This document shows, piece after piece, positions 14,793 to 26,045 of a DNA stretch of 64,000 bases. The stretch comes from DATEJJ01 sp039649115. Lineage in GTDB: Bacteria > Actinomycetota > Actinomycetes > Mycobacteriales > Micromonosporaceae. How positions within the stretch are numbered: the first letter of the stretch is position 1; the number at the start of each line of letters is the position of its first letter. The notes below the pieces were generated by a model, which saw only the letters and a list, made by a program, of their open reading frames with translations, did not search any database and was not told the DNA's origin. The stretch spans positions 1 to 64,000 of the forward strand of contig JBBWZQ010000079.1 in the NCBI GenBank assembly GCA_039649115.1, written 5' to 3'. The translations under genes were made by a program, and so were the position numbers.

Positions 14793-16652
14793 ATGACCGG
14801 TGGGACGCTCGACCTCGCGCTGGCGGTCCTCGGCGTCGCCGACCTCGTCGGCAGGCTGCGGCTGTCCGTGGCGGTCCGCAGCCCCGGCCGGTCATCCGCG
14901 CTGGGCGCCATCGCGATCCCCTACGGATGCGCGCTGCTGGTCACCGCCCTGGTGGTACGGGCGCCTTGGCCGCAGCTGTTCGGCGTGGCCGCGGCGGCGG
15001 TCGCGGTGTCGGTGGCGGTACGTCCCGCGGTGAGCTTCCTGCACACGCCGGGCGCCCTCAGTCTTGCGACGACAGTCGGCTTCCGGGTGACCGCGGTGAT
15101 CTGGTTGGGCCATTTCGCCGCCACCGCCGACCTGCCGGTCGCCGTCCGGGTGCTGACGATTCTGCTGTGGACGGTCGCGGCCGTCATGCTGCCGGTGCAG
15201 TTGCTGGACAGCTTCCTGGTAGCGGAGGCCGCCTTCCGGCGCGCCTGGCGGGAGCGGGATCCGTCGCCTGCCCGGGGGTACCGGCCGCGGGTGAGCGTGC
15301 ACGTCCCGTGCCACGCCGAGCCGCCCGCCGTGGTCATCGCTACGCTGGACGCCCTGGCCCGGGTCGCGTACCGCGACCTCGAAGTCCTCGTCATCGACAA
15401 CAACACGGTCGACGAGGCACTGTGGCGACCGGTACAGCGACACTGCGAGCGCCTCGGTGAACGCTTCCGGTTCCTGCACGTCGAGGGCTTGTCCGGCGCC
15501 AAGGCGGGTGCGTTGAACTACGCGCTGGCGCGCACCGATCCGGCCGCCGAAGTTGTCGCCGTGGTGGACGCCGACTACCAGGCAGAGCCCGGCTTCCCGG
15601 GCGAGCTGGTGGACGCGTTCGGCGACACCCGGCTGGCCTTCGTGCAGACCAGCCACGACTACCGCGACTGGGCCGCCAGCGCGTACCTCACCGGCTGCTA
15701 CTGGGAGTACCGCGCGATGTACGCGGGCTACATGCGCAGCCGCAGCCAGCGGGAGACGGCGCTGACCACCGGCACGATGTGCCTGGTGCGCCGCTCGGCC
15801 CTGGAGCGCGTGGGCGGGTGGGCCGAGTGGTGCTGCACCGAGGACTCGGAGCTGTCGGTACGGCTGCACGCGGCCGGATACACCGGCCGGTACGTGCACC
15901 GCACCTACGGTCGCGGGCTCGTCCCGCAGGAGTTCGCCGGCTACCGCCGACAGCGGCACCGCTGGATCTACGGCCCCACTCAGGAGTTCCGCCGGCACTG
16001 GCGGCTCTACCTGCCCGCCAGGTGGGCGCGGCCGTCGGCGTTGACCTGGTCGCAGAAGCTGCTGTTCGCGCACCACGGGCTGCGTGAGCTGGCGACAGGT
16101 GCCGCCGCCCTGGCGGTGACCGCGACCGCCGTCGCGCTGACCGTTCTGTTGGCGTTGCGGCCGCCCGGTGCGGCACTGCCCGCCGCCGCCACGATCGGGC
16201 TGGCCGCCGGTGCCGCGTCGGCGCTGCTCGCGCTGTGGCCGCTGTTCCGGGGAGTCATCGGGTGCACCCGGCGGACCGCGTTGCGGGCCATCTTGTGCCG
16301 TATGGCGTTGGCGGACACCCGGCTGTCCGCCGGGTTGGCCGGCTGCCGCACCGGCACCGGTGAGTTCCGGCGCACCGACAAGTTCCCCGCCTCCTCGAAC
16401 CGTCGCAAGGCACTGGCGAGCACCGGGCGGGAGACCGCACGCGGCTTCGCCGCACTCGCGCTCGCCGGATGGGCTCTCGTCGCGAGCGCGGGGGCGGACG
16501 TCATCATCCCGCTCGTCGCGTACCTGATCTTGCGGGGTGCGTGCTGGCTGACCGCGCCGATTCTCTCGATGTCCGCCGACCGGTCGATCCGCGGGGTGCC
16601 GGCACCGGCCCGGCCCGGCCCGGATTCGGCGGCCCCGGATTCGGCGGCCTAG
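14793..16652 (+). CDS. Membrane-bound processive GT2 (cellulose synthase-like)
   Basis: The 619-residue protein has several N-terminal hydrophobic segments (about 1-140), a cytoplasmic GT2 domain (about 160-420) and C-terminal membrane segments (about 430-590). The GT2 domain shows VDADYQ (the D-x-D metal site), TEDSE (the catalytic base region) and QRHRW (the QxxRW acceptor motif), so it belongs to the processive cellulose/hyaluronan/chitin synthase-like group. That is unusual inside an NRPS/PKS cluster. It may make a surface polysaccharide or transfer sugars to a lipid-linked acceptor. ATG 14793 follows AAGGGGG. Its stop overlaps that of the convergent next gene in a shared CTAG. Confidence 0.85.
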   Translation: MTGGTLDLALAVLGVADLVGRLRLSVAVRSPGRSSALGAIAIPYGCALLVTALVVRAPWPQLFGVAAAAVAVSVAVRPAVSFLHTPGALSLATTVGFRVTAVIWLGHFAATADLPVAVRVLTILLWTVAAVMLPVQLLDSFLVAEAAFRRAWRERDPSPARGYRPRVSVHVPCHAEPPAVVIATLDALARVAYRDLEVLVIDNNTVDEALWRPVQRHCERLGERFRFLHVEGLSGAKAGALNYALARTDPAAEVVAVVDADYQAEPGFPGELVDAFGDTRLAFVQTSHDYRDWAASAYLTGCYWEYRAMYAGYMRSRSQRETALTTGTMCLVRRSALERVGGWAEWCCTEDSELSVRLHAAGYTGRYVHRTYGRGLVPQEFAGYRRQRHRWIYGPTQEFRRHWRLYLPARWARPSALTWSQKLLFAHHGLRELATGAAALAVTATAVALTVLLALRPPGAALPAAATIGLAAGAASALLALWPLFRGVIGCTRRTALRAILCRMALADTRLSAGLAGCRTGTGEFRRTDKFPASSNRRKALASTGRETARGFAALALAGWALVASAGADVIIPLVAYLILRGACWLTAPILSMSADRSIRGVPAPARPGPDSAAPDSAA

Positions 16653-17509
16653 CCGCCGACCAGCGGGCGGTCGCCCATCGCCCGGTAGTGCTGCCACAGC
16701 TCGTGGTATGGAACCGTGCCGCCCTCGGACCGCACGCGCTGCCATTCGCCAGCCCAGTGCACCAGCAACACCCGCCGGCAGTCGAGGGGCACCAGCCGCC
16801 CCTCCTCTACCCTGCCGATGTCGCCGCCCGCCCATTGCTCCAGCGGTATGTCCGGGTCCCCCGTCTGTGCGGCGACCAGCGAAAGGCTTGAGTACGGCCG
16901 GCCGGAGGTCACGATGAGGTAGTTCAGCAGCGGCTGCTCGGCGCACAGCAGTGTCATGTGCGACGCCAGTGCCAGTGGCGCGGCGAGATCGGCGGCGACC
17001 TTCGCCGGGTCGAGCAGTCCGGCGCGGGACACGATGAACCCGGTGTTCGCCGCGAAGGCGATCTGTTCCGCGGTCAGCGCGCCCGTGGTCTCGATGGAGT
17101 CGCGCCACACCCATTGGCGGAGGTGCGGGTAGTTCGAGTGCGAGGTGAGGAAGTCGTACCGGCCCAGGTGGTGGAAGGCGAAGTCGACCGGCTCGAGAAC
17201 GATGGTGTCGGTGTCGATGTAGATGAACTCGTCGAAGTCGCCGGTCCACATCGCCAGCTTGCGGTACTGCCCTGCGGTCGCGCCGTCGTGGAACGCCTGG
17301 CTTATCTCGTCGCAGCGGCGCAGTACCGCGTCGTCCGACCAGACGGTGAACCGGTACCGCTGGGCGTGGGACCGGATCTGCGTGTCGTCGTCGGCGAACG
17401 GAACCAGGCAGAGCGGGATGTCAGGGTTGTACGTCCGGAAGCTGTTCAGGAAGCCCAGGGTCTGGTCGAGCACTGTGTCGTTGGCGAGAAAGTAGACGCC
17501 CTGGCTCAC
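16649..17509 (-). CDS. Glycosyltransferase, GT8-like (DxD)
   Basis: The 286-residue protein has the fold and motifs of retaining GT-A enzymes: GVYFLANDTVLDQTLGFLNS at the N-terminus, then FDEFIYIDTDTIVLEP with a D-T-D metal motif, and ANTGFIVSR further on. No signal peptide or membrane segment is seen. GTG 17509 has GAGGAGGG 4 nt upstream. It is the last gene of the long minus-strand NRPS/PKS operon, 69 bp after the condensation-like gene, so it could glycosylate the assembly-line product. Its stop shares CTAG with that of the convergent membrane GT2. The donor sugar is unknown. Confidence 0.7.
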   Translation of the reverse strand: MSQGVYFLANDTVLDQTLGFLNSFRTYNPDIPLCLVPFADDDTQIRSHAQRYRFTVWSDDAVLRRCDEISQAFHDGATAGQYRKLAMWTGDFDEFIYIDTDTIVLEPVDFAFHHLGRYDFLTSHSNYPHLRQWVWRDSIETTGALTAEQIAFAANTGFIVSRAGLLDPAKVAADLAAPLALASHMTLLCAEQPLLNYLIVTSGRPYSSLSLVAAQTGDPDIPLEQWAGGDIGRVEEGRLVPLDCRRVLLVHWAGEWQRVRSEGGTVPYHELWQHYRAMGDRPLVGG

Positions 17510-17578
17510 GGCACCCTCCTCGTCGTCCCTACCTGAGCCAGGGTAGACACGCGCAGCGTGGGCGGGGCGTCGCCCGTT

Positions 17579-18979
17579 CTAGTGACGAACAGCTCCGTCG
17601 CACGCGTCGAGCAGCGTTGTCACCAGGTCACGCAGGATCTGTGCGGGCCGGTCCGGCGGCATGACCGTGGAGTCGCCCATCACCGTGATCCGCGCCGCGC
17701 CGACGAGCGTCCATACCGAGAACGTCCGGTCGTGGGACGGGTAGGTCGCCGGGACGGTGTTCTCCTTGATGATTGAGCGATCGGCGAGGTCGCGCGGCTC
17801 ACCCGGCGGTATCCGTTCCCGCTCGGCCCACTCCGCGTCGAAGGAGTGCTGCCCGGCGGCGCGCAGGTTCACTGAGTCCGGGATCAGGATGCGGCCGCCG
17901 CGCTGGCGTTGCATCTCCCGGTGGGCCGACTCGAACCGTGCCGGATCGAACCAGCCGTGCTGGTACGCGGCCAGCGATGCCCGGGCCACGTACCGGCACA
18001 CCTCCGGCAACGGCCGGCGGCCCGGTTCGACCGAGATGAGGACCGGCTGGAAGAGGTTCGCCACCGACCATCGGGTATGGCGATGGTGGCGGTTGGCGCA
18101 GGCGAGCCGGAAGGTGTGTGCCGTCGTCCCCAGCCACCCGGTCAGGGCGGTGAGGTAACCGGCGAACACGACGGCCGCCGGGCTGGTGCCGTAACTTCGC
18201 GCCAACCGGTGGGCGGCGGCGGTGACCGCTTCGGACTCCAGGTGCGCCCAGGTGAACGTCGGCCACCGCGCCGTGTCCCGCATCGGCGGCCGGTCCTCCC
18301 GGCGTTGCAGCGGCGCGCGACGCAGCTGGTCGCGCAGGTACGCCTCGGCTCGCCTGGCTCGCTGCTGGCCCGCGGGGCTCTGCTCGTACGCCGCGATCTG
18401 CCTGGGCTGCCAGGCATTCGTGACCGGCGGTGCGGCCACCTCCGGCGCGCTCGTGCGCCGTGCCACGTCCGCGCACGCGATCGACGCGGCCACGCCATCG
18501 ACCGCGGGATGGTAGGCCGCACAAAGAATCCGGGCCGGCCGACCATCCACAGTGACCAGTGCGAAGCGCACGGGCAGCTCGCCGGCGCCGAACGCCGGCG
18601 GCACCACGAGGTCGATCACCTCGGCCAGCGTGGTCTCGACGGCCGGCGCGGTGCAGGCGAACTCGGGTACCCGCAACTCCCCCTCGGCCGCGACCTGCTG
18701 GCACCATCCGGTCGCCTCGGCGGGCGCAAACCGGGTTCGCAGCGCCTCGTACCGGTGCATGGCCGCCGCGATCGCCCGCAGCAAGTCGGCGGTACTGAAG
18801 CCGGTGACGGGCTCGTCGTGCCGGACGTTCAGCAGCGCGCTGCCCGCACCGAGAGACTCGCCGTACCGCAGCAGTCCGCGCTGGGCCCAGGTCAGCTCGT
18901 AGGTACCCGCGGTCGCGCCGGCGAACGCGACGGTGTGCACGGCGACCGGCGTCAGGGCGCGACTAGACACGCGCGTCAC
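17579..18979 (-). CDS. Condensation-like protein, free-standing
   Basis: The 466-residue protein has a divergent condensation-superfamily sequence. The active-site region reads AAYHPAVDGVAAS, with one His and the Asp-Gly kept. The second half (ANLFQPVLISVEPG ... HGWFDPARFESAHREMQ ... RITVMGDSTVMPPDRPAQIL) is duplicated as a fossil at 3254-3714. It is encoded just after, and overlapping by 17 bp, the NRPS at 18963-22043, so it probably works with that protein's carrier domain, perhaps as a terminal condensation or release step. GTG 18979 is the upstream-most start in frame; GTG 18970 is possible, and neither has a clear ribosome site. Confidence 0.72.
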   Translation of the reverse strand: MTRVSSRALTPVAVHTVAFAGATAGTYELTWAQRGLLRYGESLGAGSALLNVRHDEPVTGFSTADLLRAIAAAMHRYEALRTRFAPAEATGWCQQVAAEGELRVPEFACTAPAVETTLAEVIDLVVPPAFGAGELPVRFALVTVDGRPARILCAAYHPAVDGVAASIACADVARRTSAPEVAAPPVTNAWQPRQIAAYEQSPAGQQRARRAEAYLRDQLRRAPLQRREDRPPMRDTARWPTFTWAHLESEAVTAAAHRLARSYGTSPAAVVFAGYLTALTGWLGTTAHTFRLACANRHHRHTRWSVANLFQPVLISVEPGRRPLPEVCRYVARASLAAYQHGWFDPARFESAHREMQRQRGGRILIPDSVNLRAAGQHSFDAEWAERERIPPGEPRDLADRSIIKENTVPATYPSHDRTFSVWTLVGAARITVMGDSTVMPPDRPAQILRDLVTTLLDACDGAVRH

Positions 18980-21900
18980 TGGAGCGGCTCAGCGCCAGCC
19001 GTACTATCTCGACCACCGTCGGCGTGTCGTAGAACGCATCCAGCGGTACGTCAACGCGCAGGCGGGTACTCATCTCGGTCATTATCTGGATGACGGTGAG
19101 CGAGTTGCCGCCCGCGTCGAAGAGGTCCTCGTCGTCGCCGAGATCCTCCACCCGCAGCGCCTCCCGCCAGATCGCGCGGACCTGTTCGAGGAAGGAGTCC
19201 GGCGCGGCGGGCTGCGGTGCCGACTCGGCTGGCTCCCGCCAGGGCAGCGGTTCGGGTAGCGCGGCCCGGTCGAGCTTGCCGTTCGGAGTCATGGGCAGCC
19301 GGTCGAGCGTGATCCACGCGTCGGGGATGGCGGCGTCCGGCAGGACCTGGCCGAGCCGCAACCGCAACGCGGATGGGCTGGGCGCGGTCGCGCCGTCCTC
19401 CGGCACCAGGTAGCCCACCAAGCGCTGCCCGCGCGGCCCGTCGGGACGCAGCGCGGCGGCCGCCTGGCGGATCCCCGGCTGCTCCAGCAGGTACGACTCC
19501 ACCTCGCCGAGTTCCACGCGGTGACCGCGGATCTTCACCTGGTCGTCGGCCCGGCCCAGGAAGCCGAGCCGGCCATCGGGCAGCCAACTGACGCGGTCCC
19601 CGGTGCGGTACATGCGGCTCCCGGCGGGACCGAACGGATCGGGCAGGAACCGGTGCGCGGTCAGCTCCGGCTGGTGCAGGTACCCGAGGGCCAGCCCGTC
19701 GCCACCCAGGTACAGCTCGCCGGGCAGGCCGGCCGGCACCGGCTCCAGCTGCTCGTCGAGCACATAGGCCCGGGTGTTGGCAAGCGGCCGACCGATGGTC
19801 ACGTCCTCGACCGGGTACGGCAGATCGTCCAATGTGGACCACATGGTGGTCTCCGTCGGGCCGTACACATTGACCAGGCGGCGCACCCGGTCCCGCAGCT
19901 CCCGCGCCAGGCTCAGCGGCAACGCCTCCCCGCCGGTCAGCCCGACCAACCGGCGGCTGTCCGAAGTGGACGTACCCAGTCCCGCGTCAAGCAGCATGCG
20001 CCAGCCGGACGGAGTCGCCTGCACGTGACTCACGCCGTACCGGCGGATCAGCTCGACCAGCGCCGTGCCGCTCCTCGCCTGAGCGGCCGTGGCGAGCACC
20101 ACGGCGGCCCCCGTGGTCAGCGGAAGGAGAAGCTCCAGGCCCGAGATGTCGAAGGACAGCGACGTGTGCGCCAGCCACCGGTCGGTCCGGTCGCTGCCCA
20201 GCTCCTCCCGCATTGCCAGCAACAGGTTGACCACCGCGCGGTGGGGCACCATGACGCCCTTGGGTTGACCGGTCGAGCCGGACGTGTACATGACGTACGC
20301 GAGGTCCTCCGGCCGGGCACCGCACCCGGCGGGCCGCACGGCGCGGCCGCCGGGCACCTCGCCCGGGGACACCGGCAGCACCCGCCAGGGCCCGTCGGCC
20401 AGCTCGCCGTCGGCGAACACCACGGCGGGGCCGGCGTCGGCCAGGATCGACCGACGGCGGCCCGCCGGGTAGGCCGGATCGACGGGCACGTAGGCCGCGC
20501 CGACCTTCGTGACCGCGAGCAGCGCGGCAACCATCGACGGCGACCGGTCCAGGCACAACCCGACCAGATCGCCGGGCCGGACGCCGGCCGCGGTCAGCCG
20601 GCCCGCCAGGGCATCGGACGCCTCGTCCAGCTCGGTGTAGCTCCACGCCACCCCGTCCTGGAGGACGGCCGGCGCGTCGGGCGTGGCAGTCGCCTGCGCG
20701 GCGAACAGCGATCCGACGGTCACATCCGCCGCCCGCGGGCGGCTCGTGCGGTTCCAGGTACCCAGGATGGTCGCCCGCTCCACCGCACCCAAGATCGACA
20801 GCCGGGACACCGGTGCCGCCGGATCGGCGACCGCGGCCTGGATGAGGGTACGCAGGTGGGTGGCGATCCGGCCGGCGGCCGCCGAGGCGAGCGCGGCCGG
20901 GCTGTACCGGAGGCTGGCCGCGATCCGGTCCCCGGTGTCGACCACCTGGAGGTCCAGCGCGTTACGGACGGTGCCGGGCGGCACCATCCAGTCCACGGTC
21001 ACGTCGAGCCCGGGAAGCGTCGGCGCCGGTGCGCTGTCCCGGCGGTAGCTCATGGAGACCGGCGCGAGCGCCAGGCGGGGGCGCATGCCGGGGAAGACCC
21101 GGGCCAGCGCGACCGCGCGGATCGGGTTCAGCTCGCGCACCGCGGCCCGGACCGCGCGGGCGAACTCGGCGAAGCTCCGGTCAGCTGCCGGTGCGGCGAC
21201 CGGCAGCTCGTTGACGAGCGGGCCGACCACGTCGGTATCCCCCGGATCCCGGGTGGACATGTCGACCGCCACCGTGGGAGCCGGATTGCCGTACCGGTAG
21301 AGCAGCGCCTGGAACGCGGCGAGCAGGAACTCGAAGCGGGTCACGCCCAGCGCCCGGGCGGCCTCGTCCAGCCGCGCCGACCGCGCGCCGTCGAGTTGGA
21401 AGTCACAGCAGGCCGCCGGCTCGGCCGCCACCGGGATCCGGCGCAGCCCGGGCAGCTGCGGGTCGTCCGGCTCCCGCCACCGGGACTCCCAGTACCGGCG
21501 GGCCACCCCGAGTTGATCGGCGGCGCGCTCGGGCGCGGCCGCGGCGGTGTTCGCGGCCGGCGGGCGGGTCGCGCCGTCGCGCGCCGCGGCGTACTCCCGC
21601 GCGAGGTCCCGCACCAGTACCGCCTTGGACGTTCCGTCGAAGACCAGGTGGTGTGCGACGATCAGCAGGCCGTGCCGGTCGGCCGCCCGGCGGACCAGGA
21701 CCAGGCGGATCAGCGGTCCCCGCCGCAGGTCGAACGGGTGCTCGAGGTGGCCGGCGGGCCACCCGTCACCGGCGTCGACGCACGCCAGGACCGGCGGCTC
21801 GGCGGCCGGCACCAGGACCAGATCACCATCCTGGTACGCGAAGGCCCGGGCGAGTATCGGATGGCGGGCCAGCACCGCGGCGCAGGCCCGTTCCAGCGCA

Positions 21901-22043
21901 CCGGTGTCCAGTCGCCCGCGCATGTCGACGGCGACGGCCAGGTGATGCACGCTGCCCGCCGGGACGGCCTGTTCGCTGAACCAGAGCCCCCGTTGGGTAT
22001 CGGAGGCCGGGACCGGTGTCACCGGCCAGTCGTGCGCGCCCAC
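18963..22043 (-). CDS. NRPS module C-A-T, glycine-like A domain
   Basis: The protein has 1026 residues. C domain (about 15-440) has an intact HHLVFDG. A domain (about 455-930) has YTSGSTGQPKGV (A3), YGPTETTMW (A5), ELYLGGDGLALGY, YRTGD (A7), GRADDQVKIRGHRVELGEVE (A8) and PNGKLDR (A10 Lys). T domain (about 945-1015) has FDAGGNSLTV. Aligning the pocket by eye against GrsA gives D-I-L-Q-L-G-V-M-W-K, close to the glycine code DILQLGLIWK. GTG 22043 has GAAGGGG upstream. There is no epimerase or thioesterase. It follows the next NRPS by 91 bp and is followed by the condensation-like protein. Confidence 0.93.
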   Translation of the reverse strand: MGAHDWPVTPVPASDTQRGLWFSEQAVPAGSVHHLAVAVDMRGRLDTGALERACAAVLARHPILARAFAYQDGDLVLVPAAEPPVLACVDAGDGWPAGHLEHPFDLRRGPLIRLVLVRRAADRHGLLIVAHHLVFDGTSKAVLVRDLAREYAAARDGATRPPAANTAAAAPERAADQLGVARRYWESRWREPDDPQLPGLRRIPVAAEPAACCDFQLDGARSARLDEAARALGVTRFEFLLAAFQALLYRYGNPAPTVAVDMSTRDPGDTDVVGPLVNELPVAAPAADRSFAEFARAVRAAVRELNPIRAVALARVFPGMRPRLALAPVSMSYRRDSAPAPTLPGLDVTVDWMVPPGTVRNALDLQVVDTGDRIAASLRYSPAALASAAAGRIATHLRTLIQAAVADPAAPVSRLSILGAVERATILGTWNRTSRPRAADVTVGSLFAAQATATPDAPAVLQDGVAWSYTELDEASDALAGRLTAAGVRPGDLVGLCLDRSPSMVAALLAVTKVGAAYVPVDPAYPAGRRRSILADAGPAVVFADGELADGPWRVLPVSPGEVPGGRAVRPAGCGARPEDLAYVMYTSGSTGQPKGVMVPHRAVVNLLLAMREELGSDRTDRWLAHTSLSFDISGLELLLPLTTGAAVVLATAAQARSGTALVELIRRYGVSHVQATPSGWRMLLDAGLGTSTSDSRRLVGLTGGEALPLSLARELRDRVRRLVNVYGPTETTMWSTLDDLPYPVEDVTIGRPLANTRAYVLDEQLEPVPAGLPGELYLGGDGLALGYLHQPELTAHRFLPDPFGPAGSRMYRTGDRVSWLPDGRLGFLGRADDQVKIRGHRVELGEVESYLLEQPGIRQAAAALRPDGPRGQRLVGYLVPEDGATAPSPSALRLRLGQVLPDAAIPDAWITLDRLPMTPNGKLDRAALPEPLPWREPAESAPQPAAPDSFLEQVRAIWREALRVEDLGDDEDLFDAGGNSLTVIQIMTEMSTRLRVDVPLDAFYDTPTVVEIVRLALSRSSDARV

Positions 22044-22134
22044 GATGCCCCTTCGGGTGCCCGCTTGTCCGCCGGTGTCGAGTCAACCATCCGGTACCGC
22101 GGGCCCACCTGTCCCCGGAACCGGCGACTGCGGC

Positions 22135-25287
<3,153 letters not shown>

Positions 25288-25292
25288 GCCGA

Positions 25293-26045
25293 TCACCTCC
25301 TCACCAGGTCGTAGGCGATCTCGTCGAGCAACTCCCGGCGCCGATCCCACAGGAACAGGTGACCGTCCGGATAGGTGACCAGCCGGCCGGGCCGGGTGGT
25401 GTGCAGCAGCCAGGCGGCGACGTCCGGTACGTCCACTTCGGAGTCGTCCGCGGCCGCGAAGCAGGTCACCCTCGTGTCCAGTCTCGCGGCCGGCCGCAAC
25501 CGGTACTCCTCGCACGCTTCCAGGTCGGCCCGCAGGGTGGGCGCACCCAGCAGGAGCACCTCGGGGTTCCGGATCGCCGTGGGGGACTCACCGGCCATTT
25601 CCAGGAGCCGGGGGACGAGTTCGGCGTCCGGCAGCTTGCTGATGGCCGCCCGCTTCGGCGCCCGGTCCGGCGCGCGGTGGGCGGAGAGGAACAGGTGTAC
25701 CGGTGCCGGGCGACCGGCCCGCCGCAGCTCGCGCGCCAGTTCGAAGGCCAGCAGCGCACCCATGCTGTGACCGAAGAGGGCGAACGGTACGTCCATGAGC
25801 GGGCCCAGCTGGGCTGCCAGCTCTGCCACCAGCGACTCCACCCGCCGCAGCGGCGGTTCCCGCCAGCGCGTCTCCCGGGCCGGCAGGCGGGGTGCCCATA
25901 CCTCCGCCATCAGCTCGGCCGCCAGCGTCCAGTCCTGGAACAGGGTGGCGCCGGCGCCCGCGAAGGGAAGACAGAACAGGCGTAGCGCCGGAGCGGGCAG
26001 CCGGGCGGAGCAGCTGAGCGCGCGGGCCGGCGCGGCGGTGTTCAG
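25293..26045 (-). CDS. Type II thioesterase (Ser nucleophile)
   Basis: The 250-residue alpha/beta-hydrolase matches stand-alone NRPS/PKS thioesterases: LRLFCLPFAGAGAT at the N-terminus, FGHSMGALLAFELA with the catalytic Ser, DVPDVAAW after the acid region, and YPDGHLFLWD with the His. Such enzymes free carrier domains from wrong or stalled acyl groups. No ATG or GTG fits the N-terminus: the best start is CTG 26045, overlapping the PKS stop as CTGA with GGGGG 5 nt upstream. It lies between the PKS and NRPS genes of the main operon, and its stop codon is inside the ribosome site of the next gene. Confidence 0.85.
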   Translation of the reverse strand: MNTAAPARALSCSARLPAPALRLFCLPFAGAGATLFQDWTLAAELMAEVWAPRLPARETRWREPPLRRVESLVAELAAQLGPLMDVPFALFGHSMGALLAFELARELRRAGRPAPVHLFLSAHRAPDRAPKRAAISKLPDAELVPRLLEMAGESPTAIRNPEVLLLGAPTLRADLEACEEYRLRPAARLDTRVTCFAAADDSEVDVPDVAAWLLHTTRPGRLVTYPDGHLFLWDRRRELLDEIAYDLVRR

